In this document: positions 15,976 through 25,594 of the stretch, piece after piece
How the letters are laid out: each line of letters opens with the position of its first letter
Position numbering within the stretch: the first letter of the stretch is position 1
Source: Lachnospiraceae bacterium
Lineage (GTDB): Bacteria; Bacillota; Clostridia; Lachnospirales; Lachnospiraceae
Length of the DNA: 57,301 nucleotides
NCBI GenBank assembly: GCA_015057615.1
Contig: SVEA01000116.1
Location: forward strand, 1-57,301
Reading direction: 5' to 3'
The notes under the pieces: generated by a model
Seen by the model: the letters and a program-made list of their open reading frames with translations, nothing else
What the model was told of the DNA's origin: nothing
Database searches by the model: none
Translations under genes and position numbers: made by a program

Positions 15976-18192
15976 ATGGAACTATTATTTGAATTACCCA
16001 GGCAGTTAAAGGAGCTTCTTAAGTTATACCGTGGAGAGGATATCAAGTACTGTGTCCCCTATGATATCGCAGAGGATGGAATCCTTGGGGAGGCGGGATA
16101 TCTTGTGGTTACTCAAAGAAGGCTCTTCATTACCGCCGGGAATCAATTGGCATATGAATGGAAATTAGAGGAGTTAGAGAAAATTAAATGCGAACCGCTG
16201 GTGAATAACGGGATTCTGCTGATTAAGGAATACAAGCAGGACTATGAGAAGAGGGTTATCCGGTTCACCATGCACCATTTGACCAGAATCTCCTTTGCGG
16301 CAAAGGGCGCGGAGCGCCTTAGGGATAAGAATAATCGGCCGGTAAATGCCAAGGAGCGGGAGAAGACCTGTCTAAAGTGCGGCAGGGCATTGCCGGGAAC
16401 CAAGAAATGTCCCAAATGCGACGGCAGGCTGGTGACGGTCCATAAGTTCTGGAACCTGGTAAAGGATTACAAGATGGGACTGTTCTTTATGTTCCTGTTC
16501 TCCGGTATCACGACCATTTTCCATCTATATATACCGGAATATCAGAAGCATTATGTAGATAATATCCTAAAGGCAAAATCCGGTACGGCAAAGGATGTGC
16601 TTGCCTTCGTGGGCGTTATGCTTGCCTTGACGATCGCACTGGTTATTACAGAGGTATTAAAAAACTGGTGGTTCGTATCCCTTGGTGCACGCCTTTGCAT
16701 GGATATCCGAAGGAAGATGTATCACAAGATACAGGAATTATCCCTTTCCTTCATCACGGATAAGCGGCCTGGGGAGCTTATGAACCGGGTGTCACAGGAT
16801 ACAAGAATGATACAGAGATTCATGCAGGAATGCTTTGGGCATATGTTCTCCTGCATTATCACCATGGTGGGTGCCATCACTATCATGCTGTCCATGAATG
16901 TAACCATGACATTGGTATCTGTCGTATTCCTTCCGATCGTATTTTTCATATCCACGGCATTTCGAAAGAACATCCATAAGAGATTTCATTTGCAATGGGT
17001 AAAGAGCGATAAGATTAACAGCTCCTTGCAAGATGTAATCTCCGGTATGCGGGTGGTTAAGTCCTTCGGCAAGGAACAGGAGGAATCGGAGAAGTTCGAC
17101 CGGCTGAGTGAGGAATTTGCTGCCATACAACAAAAAAATGAAATCTTCTGGGCTTCCTTATACCCGGTATTAACCTTTGTTATGAGTATGGGAATCTACT
17201 TCGTTCTGTATCTTGGAGGACGTAATATACTAAATGGCAAAATGACTGTGGGAACCCTGATGCAGTTTAGCGCCTATGCATGGATGTTGTATGGACCACT
17301 TGGCTGGATGACCCATCTTCCGAGAATGATTACGCAGATGGTAACCAGTCTGGAGCGTATCTGCGATGTACTCGATGAGGAGCCGCTGATACTTAACAAA
17401 GAAAATGCCATCGAACATGAGATTAAGGGAGATGTAGAATTTAAAAATGTAAGCTTTGGTTATCGTTCCTACGAACCGGTACTAGAGAAGATCAATTTAA
17501 AGGTAAAGAAAGGGGAAATGATCGGTCTGGTAGGTGCTTCCGGAACTGGTAAGTCCACTATGATCAACCTGATCATGCATCTATATGAGGTGGATGACGG
17601 AGAGTTGCTGATCGACGGACATAATATCAATGACCTTAATATCGAGAAATACCACTCCCAGCTAGGGGTGGTGCTACAGGAAACCTTCCTGTTCTCCGGT
17701 ACGATCTATAATAACATCCGCTTTGCCAAACCAGATGCAACAGAGGAAGAAGTCATCCGTGCATCAAAGATGGCGAATGCCCATGACTTTATTTGCAAGA
17801 CACCGGATGGCTATAATACCTATGTGGGAGAACACGGACATAATATCTCCGGCGGTGAGCGCCAACGTATCGCCATTGCAAGGGCTATTCTGAATAATCC
17901 GAAGCTGTTGATTCTGGATGAGGCGACCTCCAGTCTGGATACGGAGAGCGAATACCTAATTCAGAAAGCGCTGGAGCGTTTGACGGAAGGAAGAACTACC
18001 TTTGCCATCGCACACCGGTTATCCACCCTGCATGGAGCGGACCGTCTGGTGGTTATTGACGGACATAATATCGCAGAGATCGGAACCCATAATGAGCTGA
18101 TGGAGAAGAAGGGCATCTATTATAGGCTTGTTACGGCACAGCTACAGATGCAGAAACTAAAGGAAGAGAAGGAAGAAGCACTGGGAGCGTGA
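15976..18192 (+). CDS. second ABC half-transporter with PH-like and zinc-ribbon N-terminus
   Basis: A 738-aa paralogue of the first transporter. The N-terminal beta-rich domain (YLVVTQRRLFITAGN, about 40-60) is followed by a compact zinc ribbon CLKCGRALPGTKKCPKC (about 134-150), six membrane helices (about 170-460) and an ATPase with GASGTGKST, ISGGERQR, LLILDEATS and AHR. Both halves keep all catalytic motifs. The shared N-terminal layout shows the two arose by duplication of an already fused gene. The last gene of the operon; a purine-rich tract follows. Confidence 0.88.
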   Translation: MELLFELPRQLKELLKLYRGEDIKYCVPYDIAEDGILGEAGYLVVTQRRLFITAGNQLAYEWKLEELEKIKCEPLVNNGILLIKEYKQDYEKRVIRFTMHHLTRISFAAKGAERLRDKNNRPVNAKEREKTCLKCGRALPGTKKCPKCDGRLVTVHKFWNLVKDYKMGLFFMFLFSGITTIFHLYIPEYQKHYVDNILKAKSGTAKDVLAFVGVMLALTIALVITEVLKNWWFVSLGARLCMDIRRKMYHKIQELSLSFITDKRPGELMNRVSQDTRMIQRFMQECFGHMFSCIITMVGAITIMLSMNVTMTLVSVVFLPIVFFISTAFRKNIHKRFHLQWVKSDKINSSLQDVISGMRVVKSFGKEQEESEKFDRLSEEFAAIQQKNEIFWASLYPVLTFVMSMGIYFVLYLGGRNILNGKMTVGTLMQFSAYAWMLYGPLGWMTHLPRMITQMVTSLERICDVLDEEPLILNKENAIEHEIKGDVEFKNVSFGYRSYEPVLEKINLKVKKGEMIGLVGASGTGKSTMINLIMHLYEVDDGELLIDGHNINDLNIEKYHSQLGVVLQETFLFSGTIYNNIRFAKPDATEEEVIRASKMANAHDFICKTPDGYNTYVGEHGHNISGGERQRIAIARAILNNPKLLILDEATSSLDTESEYLIQKALERLTEGRTTFAIAHRLSTLHGADRLVVIDGHNIAEIGTHNELMEKKGIYYRLVTAQLQMQKLKEEKEEALGA

Positions 18193-18445
18193 TCTGGTGA
18201 GGGTATGAGAGAGAAGAAGCGCTGAAAATAAGTCGGCAATGGAACAAGAGAAGAAGCACTGGAAATAAGCCAACGATGGGAAAAGAGCAAAGGCGTGGAA
18301 AAGTAAGTTGGTAATAGGATGAGGAAAGAAGTGCTGAAAAGTAAATAATCGGCGATAGAATGAGAAGATGCGGAAAAAAGTAAGATGGCAATAGGATGAG
18401 AAGAGGCGTTGGAAAGTAAATAATCGTAGGTAGAATAAGGAATGG
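18193..18445. repeat. purine-rich degenerate tandem tract
   Basis: About 250 bp of imperfect units of 35-65 bp built on GAATGAGAAGA, GGAAAGTAAATAATCG and GGCAATAGGATGAG. Pyrimidines are rare on the plus strand. There is no start codon with a ribosome site and no terminator-like stem. It lies between the exporter operon and the radical SAM gene and resembles the tracts at 10.5 and 44.9 kb. Confidence 0.65.
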
Positions 18446-18458
18446 AGAAAATCAGAAG

Positions 18459-19295
18459 ATGAAAGTAAATGTCAAAGAGGTAAAGGATTATTTAACCAAG
18501 TCAAATTTACCGGCAAGCGATTATGTAATCAATCCATACATCGGATGTTCTCATGCCTGTAAATATTGCTATGCCTGCTTTATGAAAAGATTTACCGGAC
18601 ATACGGAGGAATGGGGAACCTTTCTTGATGTGAAAGTTTGCAAGAAGCCGATTAATTTGAAGCGGTTAGCGAATAAAAATGTTTTTCTCTCCTCCGTAAC
18701 CGATTGCTATAATATGTATGAAGAAAAGTACAGAGTAACCAGAGATATCATAGAGCAGTTAGTGGATGCTGACTGCTCTGTTGGAATTTCAACAAAGTCC
18801 AAGCTGATATTACGGGATATGGATTTGTTAAAAAGGCTTAAAGATCTGAAGGTCTCCATGTCAATCAATACTCTGGACGAGGAGTTTCGAAAGGATATGG
18901 ATTATGCCTCCAGTATTGCGGATCGCATTGCTACGTTAAAGGAGCTGCATAACCAGGGGATTTATACCGTATTATTCATGTCCCCAATCTTTCCATATAT
19001 CACGGATTTTACAAGCATTATCGAAGCGACGAATGAATTTGTAGAGGAATACTGGTTCGAGAATCTGAACTTACGGGGAAGCTATAAGAAGGTAATATTA
19101 GATTATATTTTTGAAAAATATCCGGAATATGCCCCTGCCTATCAGGCAATCTATGTAAATGGACAGAAAGATTATTGGGAAGCCCTGGCGCTCGAGATAG
19201 AAGATTATTGCCGGGAAAAGGGAATCAAACATAGGAACTATTTTTATCACGAAAAGTTAGTGAAGGAAAAAATAGAAAAAAACAAATTCAGCTAA
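18459..19295 (+). CDS. radical SAM protein, spore-photoproduct-lyase-like group
   Basis: A 278-aa radical SAM enzyme. The [4Fe-4S] triad is C30-x3-C34-x2-C37 in INPYIGCSHACKYCYACF, followed by the usual strand LSSVTDCYNMYEEKY and the VGISTKSKLILRDMDLL region. The N-terminal layout is that of the SPL-like radical SAM family, many members of which have no known substrate; this protein is shorter than genuine SplB and lacks evidence for DNA repair. A decayed fragment of a close paralogue lies at 30733-30841. ATG is preceded by GGAATGGAGA. Confidence 0.8.
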   Translation: MKVNVKEVKDYLTKSNLPASDYVINPYIGCSHACKYCYACFMKRFTGHTEEWGTFLDVKVCKKPINLKRLANKNVFLSSVTDCYNMYEEKYRVTRDIIEQLVDADCSVGISTKSKLILRDMDLLKRLKDLKVSMSINTLDEEFRKDMDYASSIADRIATLKELHNQGIYTVLFMSPIFPYITDFTSIIEATNEFVEEYWFENLNLRGSYKKVILDYIFEKYPEYAPAYQAIYVNGQKDYWEALALEIEDYCREKGIKHRNYFYHEKLVKEKIEKNKFS

Positions 19296-19454
19296 TATGG
19301 AACAATTCGTTTTGTATTATAAGGCTTTACAGAATAAGGAGATTTAACAAAGATTTGGACCTGGTGTTTCAAATAAAATTACAATATAATAGAAGAAAAT
19401 GACGAAATAGTGAAACTATAAATGAAGTAAATATAGACAGCGAGGTGGCTATTT

Positions 19455-21518
19455 GTGGGTATGGCTTATATTAATTCAAGATGCAAAGAAATTCTGAAAT
19501 TATTATTGGCTGCGGAAGATTATGTTCCGGTGCAAAGAATAGCGGTCGAAACGAAGGTATCCAGAAGAAGTATTTATTATGATTTGTGCAAGCTAAATGA
19601 TTGGTTAAGCGTCTATAACATACCAGAACTTGAGGTGGAACGAAGAAAGGGAATTCTAATACCTCAGGAGATTAAAAAGAAGATTGAAAGTATCATAGAA
19701 GATGAAAGCAGAGAAGATAGTTATGTCTTTTCTCCGACAGAACGTGTAAAAATTATTATTTGCTACATTATTCATATGGGAAAACCGGTTTATATTGAGC
19801 AGCTTTCAGAATATTGCCAGGTTAGTAGAAATACTATCTTTAATGATTTACGAATTGTAGTAAATCAATTACAAGAATACAATTTGAGTCTAGCGTATGA
19901 ATCAAAAAAAGGATATCGAATTGAAGGAGACATCATACGAATTAGAGCATTATTCTTCTTATACTTTAATACGTTGATGCCATTGCTAGATAGTGGAGTA
20001 ATGAGTTTTATTAATCATTTAGAAGTAAATCCTTATTATGAGAAACTAAAGAAAATTGAATCGGAATTAAACACAGAATATGTAGACGGAATCTTAATAT
20101 CTTTAGCAGCTTTGCTGCCATTGATGTATAAGAGCTTAGAAAAACCATATTTTCCAAATTTAAGGGTAAATGAAATTAAAAGAACACAAGAATTTCAATT
20201 AGTCAAAGCGTACTTTTCAGATTTGGATGCACAAGAACAAATCTATCTTTGCTTACATTTGTTGGGATCTCGTGTTGCTGTGAAGGGAAATGAAATGTTT
20301 GACAACTCTGCAAATCAATCGGTGTATGAGATAACAAAAGCATTGGTTGCAGAATTTGAAAAGAAAGCATGTGTATTCTTTAATGATAAAGATGAATTAG
20401 AACGAGAATTATTTATGCATATCAATACGTCTCTTTATCGATATCAATATGGTATTCAGATTGGAAATCCGTTATGTAATGATGTAATTCGTGAATATCC
20501 TAACCTGTTTGATATCACCAAATATGTGTGCAAATATCTCGCGCAATTGGTAGGGTTACCGATTTCAGATTCTGAGGTGGCATATCTTGCACTTCATTTT
20601 GGTGCACATCTGAAGGCGTCAAAGCCGTTGAATGAACGAATCCGAATCTTAATCGTTTGTGTCAATGGGGTATCCACCAGCAATATGCTAAAGAAAGAAT
20701 TACAAAAGCTATTACCACAAGCACAGATTGTGGATGTAGTTGCGGCGGTAGATGTCATTCAAGTACAAAACATCTGTGATTTAGTAATATCAACAGTAAA
20801 AATCAAGAGTCTGGTGCCAGTCATTGTGGTGCATCCGATATTAACGGATTATGATAGAAAAGCCATTCTAAGTCATAAATTGATTGCAAAAAAGCGCAAA
20901 TTAAGTGATAGTGATGAATTATTTGATGTGATAAAAAAATATGTGAAAGAGGAAGATTACGAGAAACTAAAGTTAGATTTAGTAAAATATCTATATGTTG
21001 AAAAAGATAACATTCATGTAGAGAAGGAATATACGAGAAAGGGATTGCTAAGTTTTCTAAGCCGTAATCGAATCGATATTACAAAAGAAGAATTTACTTG
21101 GCAAGAAGCTATTCATTTTGCTGGAGAACGTTTAATTCAATACGGAAGTATCGAAAAAAAATATCTTGGTAGGATTGTTTCACAAATCCAGTATTATGGA
21201 CCCTATATGTTTATTGCAAAAGGCTTAGTTCTTGCTCATGCGAAACCGGAAGATGGGGTAAATCACCTTGATGTGTCTATGACGATTTTCAAGAAGGCGG
21301 TAAGATTTTCAGAATATAATGAAGCAAATGTTATCATTACATTGGCGGCGGAAGATCAGGAAAAACACTTGAAGATATTAAAAGACATTATGTCTATCTT
21401 TGCGGAGGAACAGATGGAACATATGAATAAAATAGTAAAGTTAGATTCAGAAGAGGAAATTCTGCATTTTATACAACAATGCATCCATGAGGAAGCCGAT
21501 GAAGAAGAGATAATCTAG
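19455..21518 (+). CDS. BglG-family PRD transcription regulator of the ascorbate PTS
   Basis: A 687-aa multidomain PTS regulator. Two N-terminal helix-turn-helix units (about 1-65 and 90-150), two PRD modules (about 180-400), an EIIB-like domain with Cys402 (CVNGVSTSNM) and a C-terminal EIIA-like domain with His595 (VLAHAKPEDG). Such proteins are switched by PTS phosphorylation of PRD histidines and the EIIB/EIIA residues, tying transcription to sugar flux. GTG 19455 lies 6 bp from GAGGTGG; ATG 19461 is the alternative. It is followed by a terminator and the ula-type genes, its likely target. Confidence 0.9.
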   Translation: MGMAYINSRCKEILKLLLAAEDYVPVQRIAVETKVSRRSIYYDLCKLNDWLSVYNIPELEVERRKGILIPQEIKKKIESIIEDESREDSYVFSPTERVKIIICYIIHMGKPVYIEQLSEYCQVSRNTIFNDLRIVVNQLQEYNLSLAYESKKGYRIEGDIIRIRALFFLYFNTLMPLLDSGVMSFINHLEVNPYYEKLKKIESELNTEYVDGILISLAALLPLMYKSLEKPYFPNLRVNEIKRTQEFQLVKAYFSDLDAQEQIYLCLHLLGSRVAVKGNEMFDNSANQSVYEITKALVAEFEKKACVFFNDKDELERELFMHINTSLYRYQYGIQIGNPLCNDVIREYPNLFDITKYVCKYLAQLVGLPISDSEVAYLALHFGAHLKASKPLNERIRILIVCVNGVSTSNMLKKELQKLLPQAQIVDVVAAVDVIQVQNICDLVISTVKIKSLVPVIVVHPILTDYDRKAILSHKLIAKKRKLSDSDELFDVIKKYVKEEDYEKLKLDLVKYLYVEKDNIHVEKEYTRKGLLSFLSRNRIDITKEEFTWQEAIHFAGERLIQYGSIEKKYLGRIVSQIQYYGPYMFIAKGLVLAHAKPEDGVNHLDVSMTIFKKAVRFSEYNEANVIITLAAEDQEKHLKILKDIMSIFAEEQMEHMNKIVKLDSEEEILHFIQQCIHEEADEEEII

Positions 21519-21552
21519 GTTTATATATTGAGTAAACTTAAAAAAGATAGCT

Positions 21553-21602
21553 AAAAAAGAAGGAATAAGAGCGGTTGATGTTCTTATTCCTTCTTTTTTA
21601 TA
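21553..21602 (+). terminator. intrinsic terminator after the PRD regulator
   Basis: AAAAAAGAAGGAATAAGA (21553-21570) pairs perfectly with TCTTATTCCTTCTTTTTT after a 10-nt loop. The arms provide A and T runs on both sides, so it could act in both directions. Confidence 0.92.
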
Positions 21603-22020
21603 TGGGAAAAGTTCTCCGAACTTACCTATCTTTCTTATCGAATGTTGTCAGCTTCCGACAGAATAGAGTGAAAGTTTTTTTGAAAGTTTAACACTGTAAT
21701 GTGCAAAAGTGAATGAAAACACCGAAACACGCACCTGCAATGTGCAAGATTAGACGTTTAAATTTGACTACACATTAGCATGAAAGCGGTCCTTAAGGGT
21801 TAAAATAGAAGTAAAATGCAAGCTTTTATGTATCAGCGTCTTATTTTTGGAAATTGTAATTTGAATTTTGAGATAAGGGTACAAGTCTTGCACAAATTAC
21901 GAACGTTTCTTGTACTTCAATTTAAAATACCAAGATGATATGATTAGGTCATAAAAAAGCGGAATAAATTATCAAACATTATTTGATAGAGGAAAACTAT
22001 AAGTAAAGGAGATAGCGGTT
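21603..22020. promoter_or_regulatory. long leader/control region of the ascorbate locus
   Basis: About 420 bp without a gene between the regulator's terminator and the lactonase gene. Two related words, TGTAATGTGCAAAAG (about 21692) and TGCAATGTGCAAGATTAG (about 21737), are good candidate regulator sites. TGAAAGCGGTCC at 21781 is only a weak match to a catabolite-response element. The lactonase RBS AAAGGAGA is at about 22006-22013. The promoter is not certain. Confidence 0.4.
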
Positions 22021-23124
22021 ATGAGTAAAGTAAATGAGATTACAAGAGAAAGTTGGATTATGAGTACATTTCCTGAATGGGGAACTTGGTTAAACGAAGA
22101 GATTGAACAAGAAAAAGTTCAGCCAGGAAATGTTGCAATGTGGTGGTTAGGCTGTACAGGACTTTGGGTGAAAACTCCTGGGGAGTGTAATATTACAATT
22201 GACCTTTGGTGTGGTAATGGAAAACGTACGCATGGAGATGGAACCATGAAAGTCGGTCATCAGATGGCAAATATGTGTGGGGCAAGAAAGATGCAACCAA
22301 ACTTAAGGGCAATACCATTCGTAATTGACCCATTTGCAATCAAACAAGTAGATGCCGTATTAGCGACTCATTATCATCAAGATCATATGAGTGCAGAATA
22401 TGCAGCACATGTCATTCAAAGTGGTATGACAACAGTAGATAATAATAACAATGAAATTCCTGTTCCATTTATCGGACCTAAGAAATCCGTGGAATTATGG
22501 CAAAAATGGGGTGTTCCAGCAGACAGATGTATTACAGTAAAACCAGGAGATACTATTAAAATAAAAGATCTTGAGATTGTAGCACTTGATTCTTTTGATC
22601 GTACTTGTCTTGTAACGACAGACTCCCAAGGTCCAGACCGGGAAGAACTAACAGGAGTTTGTCCAACAGATATGGATGAAAAAGCAGTGAATTTCCTAAT
22701 TAAGACACCAGGTGGAAACATTTATCACAGCGGTGATTCTCATTATTCCATCTATTTTGCAAAACACGGTAAAGATTATGATATTGATGTAGCATTTGGT
22801 TCCTACGGTGAAAATCCAATCGGAATGGCAGATAAAATGACATCCTCCGACATCCTTCGTATGGCAGAAGCATTACAGTGTAAAGTAGTAATTCCAATTC
22901 ACTATGATGTTTGGACGAACTTTATGGCAGATGTAAATGAAATACGTGTGCTATATGATATGAAAAAAGACCGTTTGGATTACAAATTCCACCCATTCTT
23001 CTGGGAAGTAGGCGGAAAATATACCTACCCAGCAGATAAAGATAAAAAAGCATACCATCACAGAAGAGGGTTTGAGGATTGTTTTGAAGCACCACAAAAT
23101 ATACCATTCCGTTCTTTGTTATAG
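22021..23124 (+). CDS. ulaG: L-ascorbate-6-phosphate lactonase (UlaG-like)
   Basis: A 367-aa metallo-beta-lactamase-fold hydrolase. UlaG opens the lactone ring of L-ascorbate 6-phosphate after PTS import. The metal motif is H117-x-H119-x-D121-H122 ([13 protein letters not shown]). Later ligands are seen in [12 protein letters not shown] and [10 protein letters not shown], and the [13 protein letters not shown] start is typical of UlaG. Length is near E. coli UlaG (about 354 aa). First structural gene of the locus; EIIA follows 23 bp later. Confidence 0.92.
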   Translation: MSKVNEITRESWIMSTFPEWGTWLNEEIEQEKVQPGNVAMWWLGCTGLWVKTPGECNITIDLWCGNGKRTHGDGTMKVGHQMANMCGARKMQPNLRAIPFVIDPFAIKQVDAVLATHYHQDHMSAEYAAHVIQSGMTTVDNNNNEIPVPFIGPKKSVELWQKWGVPADRCITVKPGDTIKIKDLEIVALDSFDRTCLVTTDSQGPDREELTGVCPTDMDEKAVNFLIKTPGGNIYHSGDSHYSIYFAKHGKDYDIDVAFGSYGENPIGMADKMTSSDILRMAEALQCKVVIPIHYDVWTNFMADVNEIRVLYDMKKDRLDYKFHPFFWEVGGKYTYPADKDKKAYHHRRGFEDCFEAPQNIPFRSLL

Positions 23125-23147
23125 AATCGAACGAAGGAGAATTAGAA

Positions 23148-23603
23148 ATGTTAAGAGAATTTGTAGAAAAGAAACATTGTAAATTTGCAACAGAAGCAAA
23201 AGATTGGAAAGAAGCAATTCGTATGAGTTGTGAAACTTTAGAAGCAGATGGCTCAGTAGAAGGAAACTATAAGGAAGATATCATCAAATGTGTTGAAGAA
23301 TATGGTCCTTATATCGTAATTGTACCAAATGTAGCGATGCCACATTCCCAAGAAGGAGCAGCGGGAGTTCATAAAACTACCATAGGGTTTATGAAGTTAG
23401 AAAAGCCGGTTAGCTTTGAATTAGGAAATGCGGAGAAGGATGCACAGTTATTTTTTACGTTAGCATCTTGTAATTCAGAAGAACATTTAAATAATATGGC
23501 ACGTTTATCTGAAATATTAAGCAATGAAGAGTTACTTATAGAGCTTGCTAGAGCCAATTCAACCGAGGATATATTAAGATTGCAGGAGAAGTTTTTAGAC
23601 TAG
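23148..23603 (+). CDS. ulaC: PTS EIIA component, ascorbate type (UlaC-like)
   Basis: A 151-aa type-2 EIIA domain. The phosphoryl-accepting histidine is H66 in VPNVAMPHSQEG, followed by the usual GFMKLEKPVSF strand. It accepts phosphate from HPr and passes it to the separate EIIB at 25275. Its sequence resembles the EIIA-like end of the PRD regulator, as expected. Good RBS (GAAGGAGA). The stop is followed by hairpins before the EIIC gene. Confidence 0.88.
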   Translation: MLREFVEKKHCKFATEAKDWKEAIRMSCETLEADGSVEGNYKEDIIKCVEEYGPYIVIVPNVAMPHSQEGAAGVHKTTIGFMKLEKPVSFELGNAEKDAQLFFTLASCNSEEHLNNMARLSEILSNEELLIELARANSTEDILRLQEKFLD

Positions 23604-23614
23604 CTAAATATGGG

Positions 23615-23725
23615 AGGGCAACGTGAATGTCAATTCACGTGGCAAGTTTGTGTCTGCGCTGCATCCACAAACTTGGATATGCGTATTGTCTCATAAATGA
23701 GCCAACAAAGGCAGCGCAGAAACGA
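23615..23725 (+). repeat. intercistronic hairpin pair and leader, EIIA to EIIC
   Basis: CGTGAAT/ATTCACG (23622-23628/23633-23639) and AAGTTTGTG/CACAAACTT (23644-23652/23666-23674) form two stems. They are followed by GCAGCGCAGAAACGAGGG, which supplies the EIIC ribosome site. A similar GCGCAGAAATGAGG leader occurs at 40991-41006 before another gene. Confidence 0.7.
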
Positions 23726-23733
23726 GGGTAATC

Positions 23734-25212
23734 ATGAATATTATAATGAAAATTTGGGAGTATTTCGCAACTAACATTTTACAACAGCCAGCATTTATGG
23801 TGGGATTAATCGTAGCGATCGGTTATATATTATTAAAAAAGCCATGGTATGATGTTTTGTCAGGAGTCATTAAGGCAATTGTTGGTTACTTAATTCTTAC
23901 GGTGGGTTCTGGCGGTTTAGTTAGTAATTTCCGTCCAGTATTGGTTGGTTTAAAAGATAAGTTTAATCTGGATGCTATGGTAATTGACCCTTATTTCGGA
24001 CAAAATGCAGTGACAATCGGAGTGGAAGAAGTGTTCGGGAAAGGGTTCGGACAAGCAATGGTTTTACTGCTTATCGCTTTTATCGTAAATATTCTTTTGG
24101 TTCGTTTTAGTAAATACACAAAAATGAGAGCATTGTTCACTACTGGACATGTGCAGGTGCAGCAAGCAGCGACAGCATATTGGTTAATCATGTTTGCTTG
24201 CCCGTTCTTGTTGAAAAATAATACAGCATTATTAGTTGTTATGGCAATTATCTTAGGTTTATACTGGGCAGTTGGTTCAAACTTAACGATCAAACCATGT
24301 CAGGATATATCCGATGGTGCTGGATTCTGTTTGGCTCATCAACAGATGTTTGGTATCGCTCTTAACTATTGGTTAGCAGAAAAGTTCTTCGGCAAAAAGA
24401 AAAATGGGAAAGATGTAAAGAAAATTGACGACATTGAACTTCCAGGATTTATGTCTATCTTTAATGAAAATATGGTATGTACTTCTATCTTAATGTTAAT
24501 CTTTTTTGGGGCGATCCTTATCATCTTAGGAAGAGATTATTTAATAGAAGGTGGTTTCATGAAAGAAGGACAGAGCATGGTATTTTACGTAATTCAAACC
24601 TGCTTGTATTTCGCAGTATACCTTGCGATCCTTCAATTAGGCGTAAGAACTTTCGTAACAGAATTAACGCAATCATTCCAAGGTATTGCAGATAAATTAT
24701 TACCTGGTTCAGTACCTGGTGTTGACTGTGCAGTAGCATTTGGTTTTGGTTCTGCCAATGCAGTTCCATTGGGATTTTTAGCAGGATTTGCAGGTCAAAT
24801 TATTGCAATTATTATTTTATTCTTATTAAAGAGTCCGACTCTTGTTATCTGTGGCTTCGTACCTGTATTTTTTGATAATGCAACCATTGCTATCTTTGCA
24901 AATGAAAAAGGCGGTATTAAAGCCGCATTAATTCTTCCATTTATCTCAGGTTTATGTCAGGTATTTGGCTCTGCATTTATCGCAGGCTGGGTTGGAATGG
25001 CTGCATACGGTGGTTACTTAGGTATGTGGGACTGGGCAGTTGTATGGCCCGTAATGACCGTGGTTATGAAATACCTAAGCTATGCCGGTATCGCAATTTG
25101 TGCAATTGCATTAATTCTAATACCACAATTGCAATATAGAAGAGATAAAAAAGGCTACTTTTTGATGACAGAAGATTATGAAGCCTATAAAAAATTAAAA
25201 GAAAAAAATTAA
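23734..25212 (+). CDS. ulaA: PTS EIIC permease, ascorbate type (UlaA-like)
   Basis: A 492-aa membrane permease with about 10-11 hydrophobic segments, the SgaT/UlaA family, which moves L-ascorbate across the membrane with phosphorylation. Diagnostic stretches include GYILLKKPWYDVLSG near the N-terminus, TTGHVQVQQAATAYW, SDGAGFCLAHQQMFG and ADKLLPGSVPGVDCAVAF. Length is slightly above E. coli UlaA (about 465). The order EIIA-EIIC-EIIB within one operon is complete. Confidence 0.93.
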   Translation: MNIIMKIWEYFATNILQQPAFMVGLIVAIGYILLKKPWYDVLSGVIKAIVGYLILTVGSGGLVSNFRPVLVGLKDKFNLDAMVIDPYFGQNAVTIGVEEVFGKGFGQAMVLLLIAFIVNILLVRFSKYTKMRALFTTGHVQVQQAATAYWLIMFACPFLLKNNTALLVVMAIILGLYWAVGSNLTIKPCQDISDGAGFCLAHQQMFGIALNYWLAEKFFGKKKNGKDVKKIDDIELPGFMSIFNENMVCTSILMLIFFGAILIILGRDYLIEGGFMKEGQSMVFYVIQTCLYFAVYLAILQLGVRTFVTELTQSFQGIADKLLPGSVPGVDCAVAFGFGSANAVPLGFLAGFAGQIIAIIILFLLKSPTLVICGFVPVFFDNATIAIFANEKGGIKAALILPFISGLCQVFGSAFIAGWVGMAAYGGYLGMWDWAVVWPVMTVVMKYLSYAGIAICAIALILIPQLQYRRDKKGYFLMTEDYEAYKKLKEKN

Positions 25213-25274
25213 TGTATTAAGTAATAAAGAGTTACTATGACAATCTGGTATATGACATGAAAGGTAGGAATCGT

Positions 25275-25580
25275 ATGAGTGCAAATAATTTAAAATTTAT
25301 GGTGTGTTGTGCAAATGGAGCAGGATCTAGTTTAATGATGAAAATGACATTACAGAAGGTTTTAGATAAATTAGGAATTAAACCTATGACCATTCATCAC
25401 TGTGCACTTTCCGAAGGAAAAAGTGCATCACTGCAATACGATGTGGTATTTTGTGCACAAAATTTTACGAATATGTTTAAAGATGCAGAAAAGAAAGGTG
25501 TTAAAATCATTGGATTACGTAACATCATGTCTGCAAAAGAAATTGAAGAAAAGATGGCAGAACACGGAATTATTGCATAG
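25275..25580 (+). CDS. ulaB: PTS EIIB component, ascorbate type (UlaB-like)
   Basis: A 101-aa EIIB domain. The phosphocysteine is at C12 in the CCANGAGSS loop, right after the first strand, as in UlaB; an adjacent Cys11 is unusual. ATG 25275 follows AGGTAGGAA; an upstream in-frame ATG at 25257 lacks a ribosome site. It is closely followed by the 3-epimerase gene (14 bp gap). Confidence 0.9.
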   Translation: MSANNLKFMVCCANGAGSSLMMKMTLQKVLDKLGIKPMTIHHCALSEGKSASLQYDVVFCAQNFTNMFKDAEKKGVKIIGLRNIMSAKEIEEKMAEHGIIA

Positions 25581-25594
25581 CGGGAGTTGTGGTA

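Noticed and set aside
21781-21794. Catabolite-response element TGAAAGCGGTCCTT
   Set aside because: Matches only one half of the consensus; the 3' half is poor.
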